In this document: in pieces, positions 9,022 to 17,979 of the stretch
How the letters are laid out: each line of letters begins with the position of its first letter
How positions within the stretch are numbered: position 1 is the stretch's first letter
Assembly: GCA_938035525.1 (NCBI GenBank)
Contig: CALHOI010000033.1
Location: forward strand, 1 to 64,000
Length of the DNA stretch: 64,000 nt
Direction: 5' to 3'
Source: an uncultured Granulosicoccaceae bacterium
Lineage (GTDB): Bacteria > Pseudomonadota > Gammaproteobacteria > Granulosicoccales > Granulosicoccaceae
Position numbers and translations under genes: made by a program
Notes under the pieces: model-generated
What the model was told of the DNA's origin: nothing
What the model saw: the letters and a program-made list of their open reading frames with translations, nothing else
The model's database searches: none

Positions 9022-9546
9022 ATGCGTTTTGGAGACACCCATCTAACCGGGCTTGCAAAGTGCGCCGCAGGTTTCATGCTCGCACTGAGTGTGTTAACAA
9101 CGACAGCCTGTGTGTCTAACGTTTCATCGCAAGTGAAAGAAGAGAACCGGGACACTACGGGTAATTTTGACGGTAATTGGACTGCTGCAGTGCAAAGATC
9201 AGCCGGTCAGCAGCTAATGCCGGGAAATTGGATTGCCAACTGCAACCCAGACCCCTGGGAATTTAACCTCAATGTGAACAAAGGCGTGGCGAAAACCAAC
9301 ATTCGGTTTGCCAGCAAGACGACCTTTGTTGGCGGAAACGGCGATTTTCGATTCGATATTCCGTTACAGGGCAAAGCCAAGGCAAAGGCTGGCACAGGGC
9401 GAGAGCTGGGTTTGACCGACCGCACCATGATTGTCTATGGCAATCTAAAGAAAGCTCAAGGACGCGTCACATTTGGTGTTGCTGAATTTGGTAACAGTGG
9501 TTGTACGGCAGTCATTAAATTTAGTCCAAAACAAAATAAAGCCTAA
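9022..9546 (+). CDS. Small predicted lipoprotein of unknown function
   Basis: A 174-residue protein with a signal sequence and a lipobox-like LTTTAC (Cys30), so probably anchored to a membrane. The mature part has two further cysteines (WIANC and NSGC) that could form a disulfide. It is rich in short beta-prone, basic segments (FRFDIPLQGKAKAKAG). AAGGAG lies just upstream of the ATG. It sits 70 bp behind the GH16 gene on the same strand and may be co-transcribed with it. No family was recognised. Confidence 0.7.
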   Translation: MRFGDTHLTGLAKCAAGFMLALSVLTTTACVSNVSSQVKEENRDTTGNFDGNWTAAVQRSAGQQLMPGNWIANCNPDPWEFNLNVNKGVAKTNIRFASKTTFVGGNGDFRFDIPLQGKAKAKAGTGRELGLTDRTMIVYGNLKKAQGRVTFGVAEFGNSGCTAVIKFSPKQNKA

Positions 9547-10014
9547 TAACGCGTTCAGGTTTGTTCCGGTGCCCACTGTGTGAATCACGCTTAGCGTGCA
9601 AAAGACGAAAGCTTCCGCGGCGTATGATTGGCGTTAATGTCATGATTACCCGCCGTTGGAAGCCGTTTTTTCAATTTGCGTACAACCGCACCAAATGGTT
9701 TATTCCCGGCTCTGGGCGCTAAAGTAGGACGCTAAAATCCCACGAACCCATTCCTGCCTGATGTTTTTTTTGGCGTCATTCACAGAATCTTGACGAACAA
9801 TAACGCTGACTAACAGTTATTTACATTTGCTGTAACAATCACCCCCTCTCAGTTAACCCACCCTCGTTTAGTTTTTTGTCGATTGCTCGATAACAGCATG
9901 GGAACCACGACACTGGCTCAACAGTCGTAAGCGCATTTTTTTGAGTCGGCTCCAAGTGGTTAATCCGATATTTTAGTCGACTCATTTAATTAAAGTACTG
10001 AGGGTAAATCTCAA
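9547..10014. other. Intergenic region before the PxxY-repeat lipoprotein
   Basis: 468 bp with no supported gene. The left part has a small CACGC/GCGTG hairpin (9586-9598) and a likely terminator (separate entry). The right part may hold the promoter of the next gene: TTGACG at 9790-9795 followed 15 bp later by TAACAG is the best -35/-10 pair seen, though the spacing is short. That would leave an unusually long leader of about 190 nt. Confidence 0.4.
9611..9671 (+). terminator. Probable terminator of the GH16/lipoprotein unit
   Basis: GCTTCC-GC-GGCG (9611-9622) pairs with CGCC-GTT-GGAAGC (9651-9663), followed by CG and six Ts. The loop is long (about 28 nt) and the stem has a small internal bulge, so efficiency is uncertain. 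Confidence 0.5.
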
Positions 10015-11115
10015 ATGAAAATGAATAAACTGGGCGCCTTAGCGTCTCTTGCTGTGCTGCTGTCAGTATCAGCGTGTAGCAGTTCTGGTGACAAGGTTGT
10101 TGGTACAGACAACTCTGACATGCTTCGTCAACTTGAAGCTCGTCAAGCTGCACTTTCTACTCAAGAAGCCGAGCTTAAAGCTCGTGAAGCCGCTTTGGCT
10201 AACCGCGCTTCTGCACAGCCTGTGTCAGTTGGTGCTAACGGTGAAATGTTACCTCCAGGCGCTAAGCCAGGTCAGTGTTTCACTCGCGTGTGGATGCCAC
10301 CTTCTTACAAGACGGTTTCTACTCGTAAGCTGGTAAGTGAAGCTGGTGAGCGAATTGAAGTTATTCCTGCAAAATACGGTAAAGTTAAAAAGCGTGTTTT
10401 GGTTGAAGAAGCTTCTACCAAGCTTGTAACAGTTCCAGCTACATACCGCACTGTAACTGAGAAGGTTATGGTTCAGCCTGCTCGCACGATCACTGAAACT
10501 GTACCTCCTGTATACGTGACCAAGAACGAGCGTATCCTGGATAAAGCGGCTCACACTGTATGGAAGAAAGGCACAGGCCCAATCCAGCGCATCGATGAGT
10601 CAACTGGTGAGATCATGTGTTTAGTTGAAGTTCCAGCTACCTACAAGACTATCTCTAAGCGTGTACTGCAGACTCCTGCAAGTACTCGTACTCGTGAGTT
10701 ACCAGCAGAATACCGAACAGTCACTAAGCGTGTTGTTGCTACTGAAGCCACAACCAAGACTATTCAAATCCCTGCGAAGTACAGCACTGTGACTGTCACT
10801 GAAGAAGTCACTCCTGCTTCAGAGCGTCGTATCGCTATCCCTGAGAAGTACACCACAGTAAGCTCACAAGAGCTGGTTACTGACGGTAAGATGGATTGGC
10901 GTGAGATCATGTGCGAAACCAACACAACGCCTGCACGCATCATGGAAATCCAACGTGCACTTCAGAGTGCTGGTTTTAACCCTGGCCCAATCGATGGCGG
11001 CTTAGGTTCACAAACTATCTCTGCAGTTAATGCATTCCAACGCTCTAAAGGCTTGCCAGTTGACAAGTACCTGAACGTTCAGACTGTTAACGCTCTTGGC
11101 GTATCTATGAAGTAA
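10015..11115 (+). CDS. Repeat-rich envelope lipoprotein with C-terminal peptidoglycan-binding domain
   Basis: A 366-residue predicted lipoprotein. Signal peptide with lipobox LSVSAC (Cys21); a short coiled coil at about 36-64 (LEARQAALSTQEAELKARE); about eight repeats of roughly 23 residues between 94 and 300, each starting PxxYxTV and continuing xxRVLVxxAxT; then a PG_binding_1 domain at about 307-360 (IQRALQSAGFNPGPIDG). This layout suggests a tether between a membrane and the wall. Repeat 4 carries an insertion with a Cys, and two other Cys flank the repeat block. Codon choice is strongly skewed to GCT, CGT and GTT, unlike the neighbours, suggesting very high expression. A strong terminator follows. 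Confidence 0.85.
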   Translation: MKMNKLGALASLAVLLSVSACSSSGDKVVGTDNSDMLRQLEARQAALSTQEAELKAREAALANRASAQPVSVGANGEMLPPGAKPGQCFTRVWMPPSYKTVSTRKLVSEAGERIEVIPAKYGKVKKRVLVEEASTKLVTVPATYRTVTEKVMVQPARTITETVPPVYVTKNERILDKAAHTVWKKGTGPIQRIDESTGEIMCLVEVPATYKTISKRVLQTPASTRTRELPAEYRTVTKRVVATEATTKTIQIPAKYSTVTVTEEVTPASERRIAIPEKYTTVSSQELVTDGKMDWREIMCETNTTPARIMEIQRALQSAGFNPGPIDGGLGSQTISAVNAFQRSKGLPVDKYLNVQTVNALGVSMK

Positions 11116-11134
11116 GCGCATACCGCGCTAACTG

Positions 11135-11155
11135 ACTTCTCCGCAATGGAGAAGT
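11135..11155 (+). terminator. Hairpin immediately before the main terminator
   Basis: Perfect 8-bp stem ACTTCTCC / GGAGAAGT with a 5-nt loop, 19 bp past the stop of the PxxY-repeat lipoprotein. It has no T-run of its own; it may protect the mRNA 3' end or assist the following terminator. Confidence 0.5.
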
Positions 11156-11159
11156 GAAG

Positions 11160-11194
11160 AATCCCCGGCTGGGCAACTGGCTGGGGATTTTTTT
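11160..11194 (+). terminator. Strong rho-independent terminator
   Basis: AATCCCC (11160-11166) pairs with GGGGATT (11183-11189), with a further GC-rich inner stem, followed by a run of eight or more Ts. It ends the highly biased lipoprotein gene and lies between it and the convergent EamA gene. Confidence 0.85.
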
Positions 11195-11211
11195 TGTCTG
11201 TTTTTAATGTA

Positions 11212-12168
11212 TCAGGATTGGTTTGCCTGTTTGTACTGCATAGCAATATCAATAAGCACCGCCATTAAAATAATGCCAGCCCCCACCATAGAGACTTTGT
11301 TAAGTGTCGTACCAATAAGTACGTAGGCCGACAAAGTGGCTACCAGGACTTCAGACATGGTTAGCAACGCCGCTGTAGGCGCTGCGATGCGTTGCGCTCC
11401 CCATAATTGACCAAGCAATGAGGGGTAGAGCAACAGCACGGAAAAAACCAATGTGGCCAGAATCACCAAGGTCCATGAATCAACAACGGGCACGGCGGCT
11501 AACGCTGTGTTGCCGCTGGCGAGCACTAAAATGCCTGCCACTGCGGCTATAATCGCCGCAGCCGTACCGGTGGTAAAGATCAGACCTACGGCGTTGACGT
11601 CTTCCTTGCCACGTATCAGCGCTAAGCTGGTACCCCAACAAAACCCAGCCAGTAGTCCGCACCAATCGCCAACGTTGGAAGGCAGTGGTATCGCTTCACC
11701 ACCGCCTAACAGTAACCACATACCAAGCAAGGCTGTTGTGATAACAAGCAAACGCACAGGCGTAATGGGTTCTTTGTAAAAAATACGAGCAGCAAGCGTT
11801 GTCCACACAGGCAAAAGGTAAAACAGAAACACCACACGAATAACATCTGAAACGATAACGCCGATGAAATACCCTACGATTGATAGCCCCAGTGCACAGC
11901 CGATTAACCAGCAGGCGAGCGATTGCAAGGCAATCAATTTGTTTTTCCATATCAGCCAGATGCCAGCTGGAATAACCGAGGCAGCCATAACCAGCGTTAT
12001 GGCCCATAAACCAGTGACACCTTGATCGTCCAAAAAACGAAGTGGTATCCAGAAAAGTCCCCACAGAGCTGCACCAATGACAACCCCGAAGCCACCTTGC
12101 GCTACGCTGCTACCTGGCAAGCTATGGCTGCGTTCACTGTTTGAACGGGAGCCTTTATTTGTGCTCAC
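11212..12168 (-). CDS. EamA/DMT-family transporter
   Basis: A 318-residue membrane protein with about ten hydrophobic segments in two EamA repeats, after a polar N-terminal stretch of about 25 residues. It starts with GTG overlapping the TGA of the upstream HIT gene (GTGA), so it is translationally coupled as the last gene of the HOT-HIT-EamA operon. Substrate not known. Its place beside a hydroxyacid-oxoacid transhydrogenase makes export of a small organic acid or aldehyde derivative conceivable, but that is inference. Confidence 0.85.
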   Translation of the reverse strand: MSTNKGSRSNSERSHSLPGSSVAQGGFGVVIGAALWGLFWIPLRFLDDQGVTGLWAITLVMAASVIPAGIWLIWKNKLIALQSLACWLIGCALGLSIVGYFIGVIVSDVIRVVFLFYLLPVWTTLAARIFYKEPITPVRLLVITTALLGMWLLLGGGEAIPLPSNVGDWCGLLAGFCWGTSLALIRGKEDVNAVGLIFTTGTAAAIIAAVAGILVLASGNTALAAVPVVDSWTLVILATLVFSVLLLYPSLLGQLWGAQRIAAPTAALLTMSEVLVATLSAYVLIGTTLNKVSMVGAGIILMAVLIDIAMQYKQANQS

Positions 12169-12599
12169 GTGTTTAGTTCTGTGCGGATACTGGCTAGCAG
12201 CGCTTGATCTGATTGCTCATTGAATTCTGGTGCGCTTGTCCAGTCATAAGACCAAACCGGGGCTGTTTTAAGGTTTTCTGGTTCGGTATTGAAACGTGGA
12301 AAAACGTGTGCATGCAATGCAGGCTCCAGGTTGCCCAGCATTTCGTAGTTTATGCGTACCGCGTTGGTGACTTTAATGACTGCATCGCCAAGGTGCGCCA
12401 TGTCCAGTAAAAAGGATTGGCGCTGCTCTATTGTCATTGCGTTTAAATGTGGCACAACCGGGTCGGGCAGTAGTAAGCAATAACCGCGTAAAAATTGCAC
12501 GTCTCCCATAACAGCCCACCCAGAGGCCATTTTAGTAATACATTTGTTGTAAGCGCCTTCGCGGCACAGCGCTACGCGTTGATGAATTATTGTGGACAT
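12165..12599 (-). CDS. HIT-family protein with variant histidine motif
   Basis: A 144-residue histidine-triad-like protein, the family of nucleotide phosphoramidases and Ap4A hydrolases. The fold is recognisable from the strand FLRGYCLLLPDPVV, the helix region after MTIEQRQSFL, and the active-site block EPALHAHVFPR. The canonical motif is H-x-H-x-H; here the third His is replaced by Phe (HAHVF), while the middle, nucleophilic His is kept. Activity on dinucleotides is plausible but unproven. It lies 11 bp after the transhydrogenase gene and overlaps the EamA gene by 4 bp. Confidence 0.75.
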   Translation of the reverse strand: MSTIIHQRVALCREGAYNKCITKMASGWAVMGDVQFLRGYCLLLPDPVVPHLNAMTIEQRQSFLLDMAHLGDAVIKVTNAVRINYEMLGNLEPALHAHVFPRFNTEPENLKTAPVWSYDWTSAPEFNEQSDQALLASIRTELNT

Positions 12600-12610
12600 T
12601 AAAGTGATTT

Positions 12611-13927
12611 TTACCAGTAAGAGATTGCGTCGGTATACATGTTTTCTAAATCCACAAGATTTGACTCTCTGGGTGCATTTGCAATAGCACGTGATTGTCT
12701 TATGGATGAGGCAGCCAGGGCTTTTACATGAGAGCTGTCAAAACCCACACCGGATAAGCCGTTAGGCATGCTGGTGTCTTTCATGAGTTGTATGAGCCGC
12801 TTCGACAAAACTTCGCCCGCATCTGTTGGTGTTGCCCCTTTGTCGTCAGCCCCCAAACACTGGGCACCTTCAATGTGCCGTTCTGCCGTGGCTTGTGCGG
12901 TGTAGTTAAAAATAGCCGGTGCGTTTACCACAACACTGATACCGTGTGGGATAAACGGAGAGTCGATTTTATAACCGTCGGTGGTAATGTTATCCATAAG
13001 GTGGGTGATGCCGTAAGACATCGCGTGAGGTAAATGCGTGCCGCAGTTTCCAAATGCGATGCCTGCTAATGTTGCACCCCACATAAGTTGCGATCGGGCT
13101 TCCTTGTCACTGGCATCATTAACACCGCGCACCAAGTATTGATTAACAATCCCAAGAGCTTCTCTTGCAACCATGTCGCTAAATGGATTAGCACCTTGTA
13201 TGTATTGACGTGCGTTTGGATTGGCCACTTTAGCGTGTTGGTTGTATGCTTTGGCGGTAAAACACTCTAATGCATGACAACATAAATCAAAACCTGTTGA
13301 CGCAACAACATTGGCTGGCAAGCTGTCGCAGCACTGTGGGTCAACAATAGCCTCTGTTGGCAGCAAATACGGGTTGGCAATAACAAATTTTGTGTTGAGG
13401 CTATTAACTCGAATCACAGTAATGGATGTGCATTCAGAACCCGTACCCGATGTGGTGGGACAGGCCAAGTGCGGAAGCACCGGAGCCTGTAGTGATTTAC
13501 CCTGGCCAATCGGTGGTGCAAAATAATCATTAATATGGCCGCTTTGCTGGTGAATTAACAACGCACCTTTTGCAGTGTCTATAACCGAACCGCCACCCAC
13601 TGACACCACTCCATCAAATGCCGTGTTGGATGAGGTGGTGCTTAAAAAATCAGCGCCACGCATAACAGTGTCATCACAAGGCTCAACGCGTATATCGGAA
13701 AAAACGACCGCCTCTATGCCGGCATCTTTAAGTGACTGCATGGCAGTGGCGACAAGCGGTCCTTTGGCTAAATAAGGGTCGGTGAATAGCGCAACTCGAC
13801 GTAGTGAGTAGCGCTGGCATCGTTCCCCCACTTCGCTAAGAATGCCGCGTCCAAAGCTGAGCCTTGGCATGGCGACTGTAAAAGCGTTAGCGCCGTCGTG
13901 AGTTGGGTCGTCGTATTGGCATCCCAT
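12611..13927 (-). CDS. Hydroxyacid-oxoacid transhydrogenase-like iron-containing alcohol dehydrogenase
   Basis: A 438-residue group III (Fe-ADH) enzyme whose whole length follows the eukaryotic ADHFE1/HOT pattern. It has VSVGGGSVIDTAKG for the nucleotide site, CPTTSGTGSE, the metal-ligand helices (FDLCCHALE, HLPHAMSYG, FIPHGISVV) and the late segment AERHIEGAQCLGAD. HOT oxidises 4-hydroxybutyrate while reducing 2-oxoglutarate, without free NAD. The ATG at 13927 is preferred to that at 14023 because AAAGGGA lies 9 bp upstream and homologues start near here; the longer frame adds 32 residues. First gene of a three-gene operon, divergent from ada. Confidence 0.8.
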   Translation of the reverse strand: MGCQYDDPTHDGANAFTVAMPRLSFGRGILSEVGERCQRYSLRRVALFTDPYLAKGPLVATAMQSLKDAGIEAVVFSDIRVEPCDDTVMRGADFLSTTSSNTAFDGVVSVGGGSVIDTAKGALLIHQQSGHINDYFAPPIGQGKSLQAPVLPHLACPTTSGTGSECTSITVIRVNSLNTKFVIANPYLLPTEAIVDPQCCDSLPANVVASTGFDLCCHALECFTAKAYNQHAKVANPNARQYIQGANPFSDMVAREALGIVNQYLVRGVNDASDKEARSQLMWGATLAGIAFGNCGTHLPHAMSYGITHLMDNITTDGYKIDSPFIPHGISVVVNAPAIFNYTAQATAERHIEGAQCLGADDKGATPTDAGEVLSKRLIQLMKDTSMPNGLSGVGFDSSHVKALAASSIRQSRAIANAPRESNLVDLENMYTDAISYW

Positions 13928-14057
13928 GAATATGTGTCCCTTTGCGTTGTTACAATGCGGGTTTATATCCTCATAGTAGCAGCCGGGCTTTAAATTTTCG
14001 AATTGCACAGCAATATTTGGCAAGTCAAGGTGTCCCAGAGCGTTTTATACTCTGCAC

Positions 14058-15116
14058 ATGAACTCACAGCTGCCAATATCTGAATCAGAAGCCCGCAGGG
14101 CGGTGCGCAATCGTGACGCAGCGTACGATGGTAGGTTGTTTTTTGCTGTTGTCACTACGGGTGTATTTTGCAAGCCATCTTGTTCCTCGCGTGCAGCAAA
14201 ACCTGAGAACATGCGTTTCTATGCGTCGGCGGCTGTGGCGCGCGATCAAGGTTTTCGTGCCTGTAAACGCTGCTTACCAGAAAAATCTGCAATGGACTCA
14301 AACCCGGTTATACCAATAGCCAGATACATTGAATTGCATGCAGATCAAAAACTGACTTTGTCGGATTTATCGAAGCTGTTTGATTTGTCTCCTGCTTATT
14401 TGCAGAAAGTGTTTAAACAGACCATGGGCATGTCGCCCAAAGCGTTTCAGGATGGTATTCGACATCATCGCTTCAAGGCTTACTTGAAAAGTGACGCATC
14501 GGTGACTGATGCCATTTTTAACGCAGGATTTGGTTCCACAAGCAGGGCCTATGAAAATACGGCAAACCAGCTGGGTATGACACCAGCAGAATATAAAGCA
14601 GGGGCCACAGATAAGGGTATTTCCTACACTTGCGCAAAGACAACAATGGGTTTTTTGATGCTTGCTGCATCCGATAAAGGTGTTTGCTTTGCTATGTTTG
14701 GTAGCAGCGAAAAAACCTTGTTCAGTTTGCTGGCAGAAGAGTTTCCGTCGGCTCAGATTGTAAAGGCTAAAAAAAGTGAGCAGATTAATCAGTGGTTCCG
14801 TGCCATTGAGCAACACCTTGAAGCTGCAAGCCCATTGCCCGATATTCCACTTGATTTACAAGGTACGGCTTTTCAATTGCGTGTTTGGTCTTTTCTACAG
14901 TCCATTGCTGTCGGCGACGTGCTTAGCTATTCCGATGTTGCATCAGGAATTGGACAACCAAAAGCCGTGCGTGCCGCAGCCACGGCATGTGGCAAAAACC
15001 GAATTGCATTACTGGTTCCGTGCCATAGAGTGCTGCGTGGAGATGGTGGTGTTGGTGGTTATCGCTGGGGCGTTAACCTAAAGCGACGACTGCTTAAATT
15101 AGAACAGGAAAAGTAA
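14058..15116 (+). CDS. ada: Bifunctional transcriptional activator / O6-methylguanine-DNA methyltransferase Ada
   Basis: A 352-residue adaptive-response protein. Zinc-binding cysteines are at 38, 42, 69 and 72, the same positions as in E. coli Ada; Cys38 is the methylphosphotriester acceptor. An AraC-type helix-turn-helix follows (about 95-180), then the methyltransferase domain with PCHRV (acceptor Cys322) and the closing GGYRWG. It repairs alkylated DNA and, once methylated, activates alkylation-response genes. It is monocistronic and divergent from the transhydrogenase operon; only about 130 bp separates the two starts. Confidence 0.95.
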   Translation: MNSQLPISESEARRAVRNRDAAYDGRLFFAVVTTGVFCKPSCSSRAAKPENMRFYASAAVARDQGFRACKRCLPEKSAMDSNPVIPIARYIELHADQKLTLSDLSKLFDLSPAYLQKVFKQTMGMSPKAFQDGIRHHRFKAYLKSDASVTDAIFNAGFGSTSRAYENTANQLGMTPAEYKAGATDKGISYTCAKTTMGFLMLAASDKGVCFAMFGSSEKTLFSLLAEEFPSAQIVKAKKSEQINQWFRAIEQHLEAASPLPDIPLDLQGTAFQLRVWSFLQSIAVGDVLSYSDVASGIGQPKAVRAAATACGKNRIALLVPCHRVLRGDGGVGGYRWGVNLKRRLLKLEQEK

Positions 15117-15130
15117 CTTTGATTCCAACA

Positions 15131-15155
15131 AAAAAGGCACCCTGTCAGGTGCCTT
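15131..15155 (-). terminator. Rho-independent terminator of the envC-ctpA unit
   Basis: Perfect 8-bp stem AAGGCACC / GGTGCCTT with a 6-nt loop. Read on the minus strand it is followed by a run of Ts (the A-run at 15130-15135), so it terminates transcripts coming from ctpA. It also lies just past the ada stop and may act weakly on the plus strand. Confidence 0.75.
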
Positions 15156-15231
15156 GATTGTTAGGCGGTTTGTTAAGCGGCTAGTTCAGCTGCTCGTTCA
15201 GCGGGTCGCGAAACCGATTGCGCCGCTTTAA

Positions 15232-16554
15232 TCAGCTTTCCTGCTTCTTTAAAATAGACAAGCCTTTTAACAGGTTAAGTGCTTCGTGCAACTGAAAGTC
15301 ATCAAATACCAGGCTGTCGGCATTGTTTGATTCTTCCTCGGCTTTCTTTTCTTCCGCAGTTTGCTCATCTTCGCCGCTTAAGTGGCCGGACAAGCTGGAT
15401 TCGGTTAGTGGTTTGTAGTCAGACTCTTCTTCTGGCTTGTTCCATGTGCCCGGCTTGTTAATGATGTCTGGCTCAATGCCCAGCGCCTGAATCGAACGGC
15501 CTTCAGGTGTGAAGTATCGAGATGTTGTTAATTTAACAGCACCGCCGGTTTGTAAATCCTGAATGGTTTGCACTGAGCCTTTACCAAAGGTTTTGGTACC
15601 CATGATGATGGCACGTTGATGATCTTGCATTGCACCGGCAACTATTTCTGATGCCGAAGCTGAACCACCGTTTACCAGAACAACCAGTGGGCTGCCATCG
15701 AGTATGTCACCCTGAGTGGCGTCGTAGCGTAGTTTGTTGTCTTCCTCGCGGCCATCCGTGTACACAATCATTCCTTCATTTAAGAAAGCATCGGATACGC
15801 CCACGGCACCGGAGAGAACGCCGCCTGGGTTATTGCGCAGATCAAGTACCAGACCTGCAAGAGTGCCATCAGATTCTTTTTTCATCTGGCGAATGGCCTT
15901 AAGCATGTCGGCCGTGGTTTTGGTTTGGAAGTTAGAAATACGCACATAACCGTAGTTATCTTCAAGCATGCGGTTTTTAACGCTGGTGACTTTAATGATG
16001 TCGCGCTTGATAACAATGGTTAGCGGCCTGTCCTCGCCCTCGCGAATAACGGTCAGGCTGATGGGACTACCTGGCTTGCCGCGCATCAATTTTACGGCAT
16101 CGTTTAAAGAAAGGCCCTTTACTGGTGTATCGTCGAGGCGAATAATGAGATCGCCGGTTTGCATGCCGGCTCGGGCAGCTGGAGTGTCATCGATTGGAGA
16201 GACGACTTTGACAAAGCCGTCTTCCATACCAACTTCGATACCCAGGCCACCGAATTCTCCGGTGGTACCAATACGAAGTTCGTTAAATTCTTCTGCGTTC
16301 AAATAAGCTGAGTGAGGGTCCAGTCCATTGAGCATGCCGCGGATGGCGTATTCAAGTAGCTCTTCATCTGATACTTCTTCGACGTAGTCGTTTTTGATTC
16401 GTGAGAATACGTCGGTGAAGGTCCGCATTTGTTCTAACGGCAGAGCCGCATCACCAGCATTTCGCGTGGCCCAGACACCTTGGCCGAGCGTCAGAGATGC
16501 GCCCAATAAAGTGCCCAATAGCACCATTGTTAGCGGTCTTGATTTCACACTCAT
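15232..16554 (-). CDS. ctpA: C-terminal processing peptidase (S41 family, CtpA-like)
   Basis: A 440-residue periplasmic serine protease. It has an N-terminal signal/anchor helix (PLTMVLLGTLLGASLTLG) and a PDZ domain (about 85-165, FGGLGIEVGMEDGF). The S41 catalytic core includes NGGSASASE with the nucleophilic Ser and TFGKGSVQT with the general-base Lys. A low-complexity Glu/Ala tail ends the protein. Such proteases trim envelope proteins and control wall hydrolases. The ATG at 16554 is chosen because GGAG lies 9 bp upstream; the TTG at 16569 overlaps that site. envC is upstream on the same strand, a common pairing. Confidence 0.92.
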   Translation of the reverse strand: MSVKSRPLTMVLLGTLLGASLTLGQGVWATRNAGDAALPLEQMRTFTDVFSRIKNDYVEEVSDEELLEYAIRGMLNGLDPHSAYLNAEEFNELRIGTTGEFGGLGIEVGMEDGFVKVVSPIDDTPAARAGMQTGDLIIRLDDTPVKGLSLNDAVKLMRGKPGSPISLTVIREGEDRPLTIVIKRDIIKVTSVKNRMLEDNYGYVRISNFQTKTTADMLKAIRQMKKESDGTLAGLVLDLRNNPGGVLSGAVGVSDAFLNEGMIVYTDGREEDNKLRYDATQGDILDGSPLVVLVNGGSASASEIVAGAMQDHQRAIIMGTKTFGKGSVQTIQDLQTGGAVKLTTSRYFTPEGRSIQALGIEPDIINKPGTWNKPEEESDYKPLTESSLSGHLSGEDEQTAEEKKAEEESNNADSLVFDDFQLHEALNLLKGLSILKKQES

Positions 16555-16667
16555 TATAATTTGCTCCAAACCTACGGTGACAGGCGAATGCCTGATGCTT
16601 TCCCGTTTTTTGCCCGAGCCACCTCGGGTTTTAATGGCAGTCTAACGCCTTTTTCGGTCCAAATCCG

Positions 16668-17903
16668 TTACTTCTTGGCACTAACAAAGCTGTTTTTGGC
16701 GCTGACCCACTCTTTTGGGTCGACCGGTTTCGCGTTGTGACGAATTTCAAAATAGACGCCGCTGGTCTTCTGACCGCCCGAATCTCCAACAGTTGCAATA
16801 GTTGCACCTGTTTCCACCCAATCGTCCTTTTTCACGGCCACCCCGCGGTTGCCTCCATACAGCGTCATGTAGCCGTCACCGTGATCAACGATAACCAGCA
16901 TGCCAAACCCTTGTAACCAGTCACTGTAGACAACCTCCCCATCGGCGACAGTGCGAACCGGTGCGCCGTTGGTGGCACTGATAAAGTAGCCGTTCCAGCG
17001 CAATTTGCCGACCGATTTGACCTCACCGAAGCGCGCCTTTATTTCACCTGCCACCGGTAGGGGGTAGGTGCCTTGTCCGGCAAGGAAATAGCCAGAGCGT
17101 GCAACTTGAGCGGCTCGTAATTCTTCCATTAGTGTCTGCAATCGTTCCTGATCGAGCTTGAGTTGGGCGACTGTTCGGGTTTTATCATTAATGTCTGATT
17201 CAACTTTACCAATGGACTGCTGGTTTTCAGATTGTTGTGCTTGATACGAATTGAATTGCTTGGTGGCTTTCTTTTTAATGTGATTAAGCCAATTACGGTT
17301 TTTGAGTGCCTCTTGTTTGGCTTTATTAATAACGCTGAGGCTGGCTTGCTGTTCGATAATGGCGCGTTGTTGAGCCTTCATAAAGTAGCCGGTATACACG
17401 CCCAGCCGATCTGCAGCTGCGGGGTTGTCGTTTTGCAAAACCACTTTTAAGCCGCTGCCAGCAGCAACACGCTGGGCACGACGAATCGATTCGGCTAGTA
17501 GTTGCTTGCGTAGCTCAACGTTTTCTTGAGCCAAAGCGATGTCGTCATCGAGTTTGTCTAGTTGTTGGTTGTAGGTGTCGATGTCTTTATTCAAGCCCTT
17601 AATGCGCTTTTCACGCTCGCCGACCTTCTCATTGGCTGCGCTTAACGCTTTGCTTAGTTTTTCCTTCAGGGCTCGGCTGGCATTTATTTGCGCATCGAGT
17701 TCTTTTAAGCGCTCATTGGTGGACAGTATTTCCTGCTCAACACCTTCGATGGTATTAGCAGGTGAGTCTTTTGCTTCGGCTGCGAGGGCACCGTTGCCTG
17801 GCAAAGCATAAAGCAGCACACTGATACACACTGTTATACCCACACGATGAGTACGGTTGGCGGGCCGGGCTATCAGACGGCATGCTGGAGTGGTAACAGG
17901 CAT
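16668..17903 (-). CDS. envC: Murein hydrolase activator EnvC (degenerate LytM/M23 protein)
   Basis: A 411-residue periplasmic protein. After a signal sequence (to about GALA) come long coiled coils (about 50-265), then a C-terminal LytM domain (about 295-405). The zinc ligands of active M23 peptidases are missing: RWNGYF stands where HxGxD is expected, and GVYFEIRH has Tyr in place of the first His of HxH. EnvC-type proteins lack enzyme activity and switch on septal amidases during division. Length matches E. coli EnvC (419). It precedes ctpA by 113 bp. Confidence 0.93.
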   Translation of the reverse strand: MPVTTPACRLIARPANRTHRVGITVCISVLLYALPGNGALAAEAKDSPANTIEGVEQEILSTNERLKELDAQINASRALKEKLSKALSAANEKVGEREKRIKGLNKDIDTYNQQLDKLDDDIALAQENVELRKQLLAESIRRAQRVAAGSGLKVVLQNDNPAAADRLGVYTGYFMKAQQRAIIEQQASLSVINKAKQEALKNRNWLNHIKKKATKQFNSYQAQQSENQQSIGKVESDINDKTRTVAQLKLDQERLQTLMEELRAAQVARSGYFLAGQGTYPLPVAGEIKARFGEVKSVGKLRWNGYFISATNGAPVRTVADGEVVYSDWLQGFGMLVIVDHGDGYMTLYGGNRGVAVKKDDWVETGATIATVGDSGGQKTSGVYFEIRHNAKPVDPKEWVSAKNSFVSAKK

Positions 17904-17979
17904 GGATTAAGTGTAGCCCGCTTATGCAGGCTTAGGTGAGCAGCGGCGATTTAAGCTGTAAGAATAATGCAATCCTGTA

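Noticed and set aside
14367-14816. 149-codon open frame opposite ada
   Set aside because: Antisense to the AraC-type domain of Ada; no ribosome-binding site or recognisable motif.
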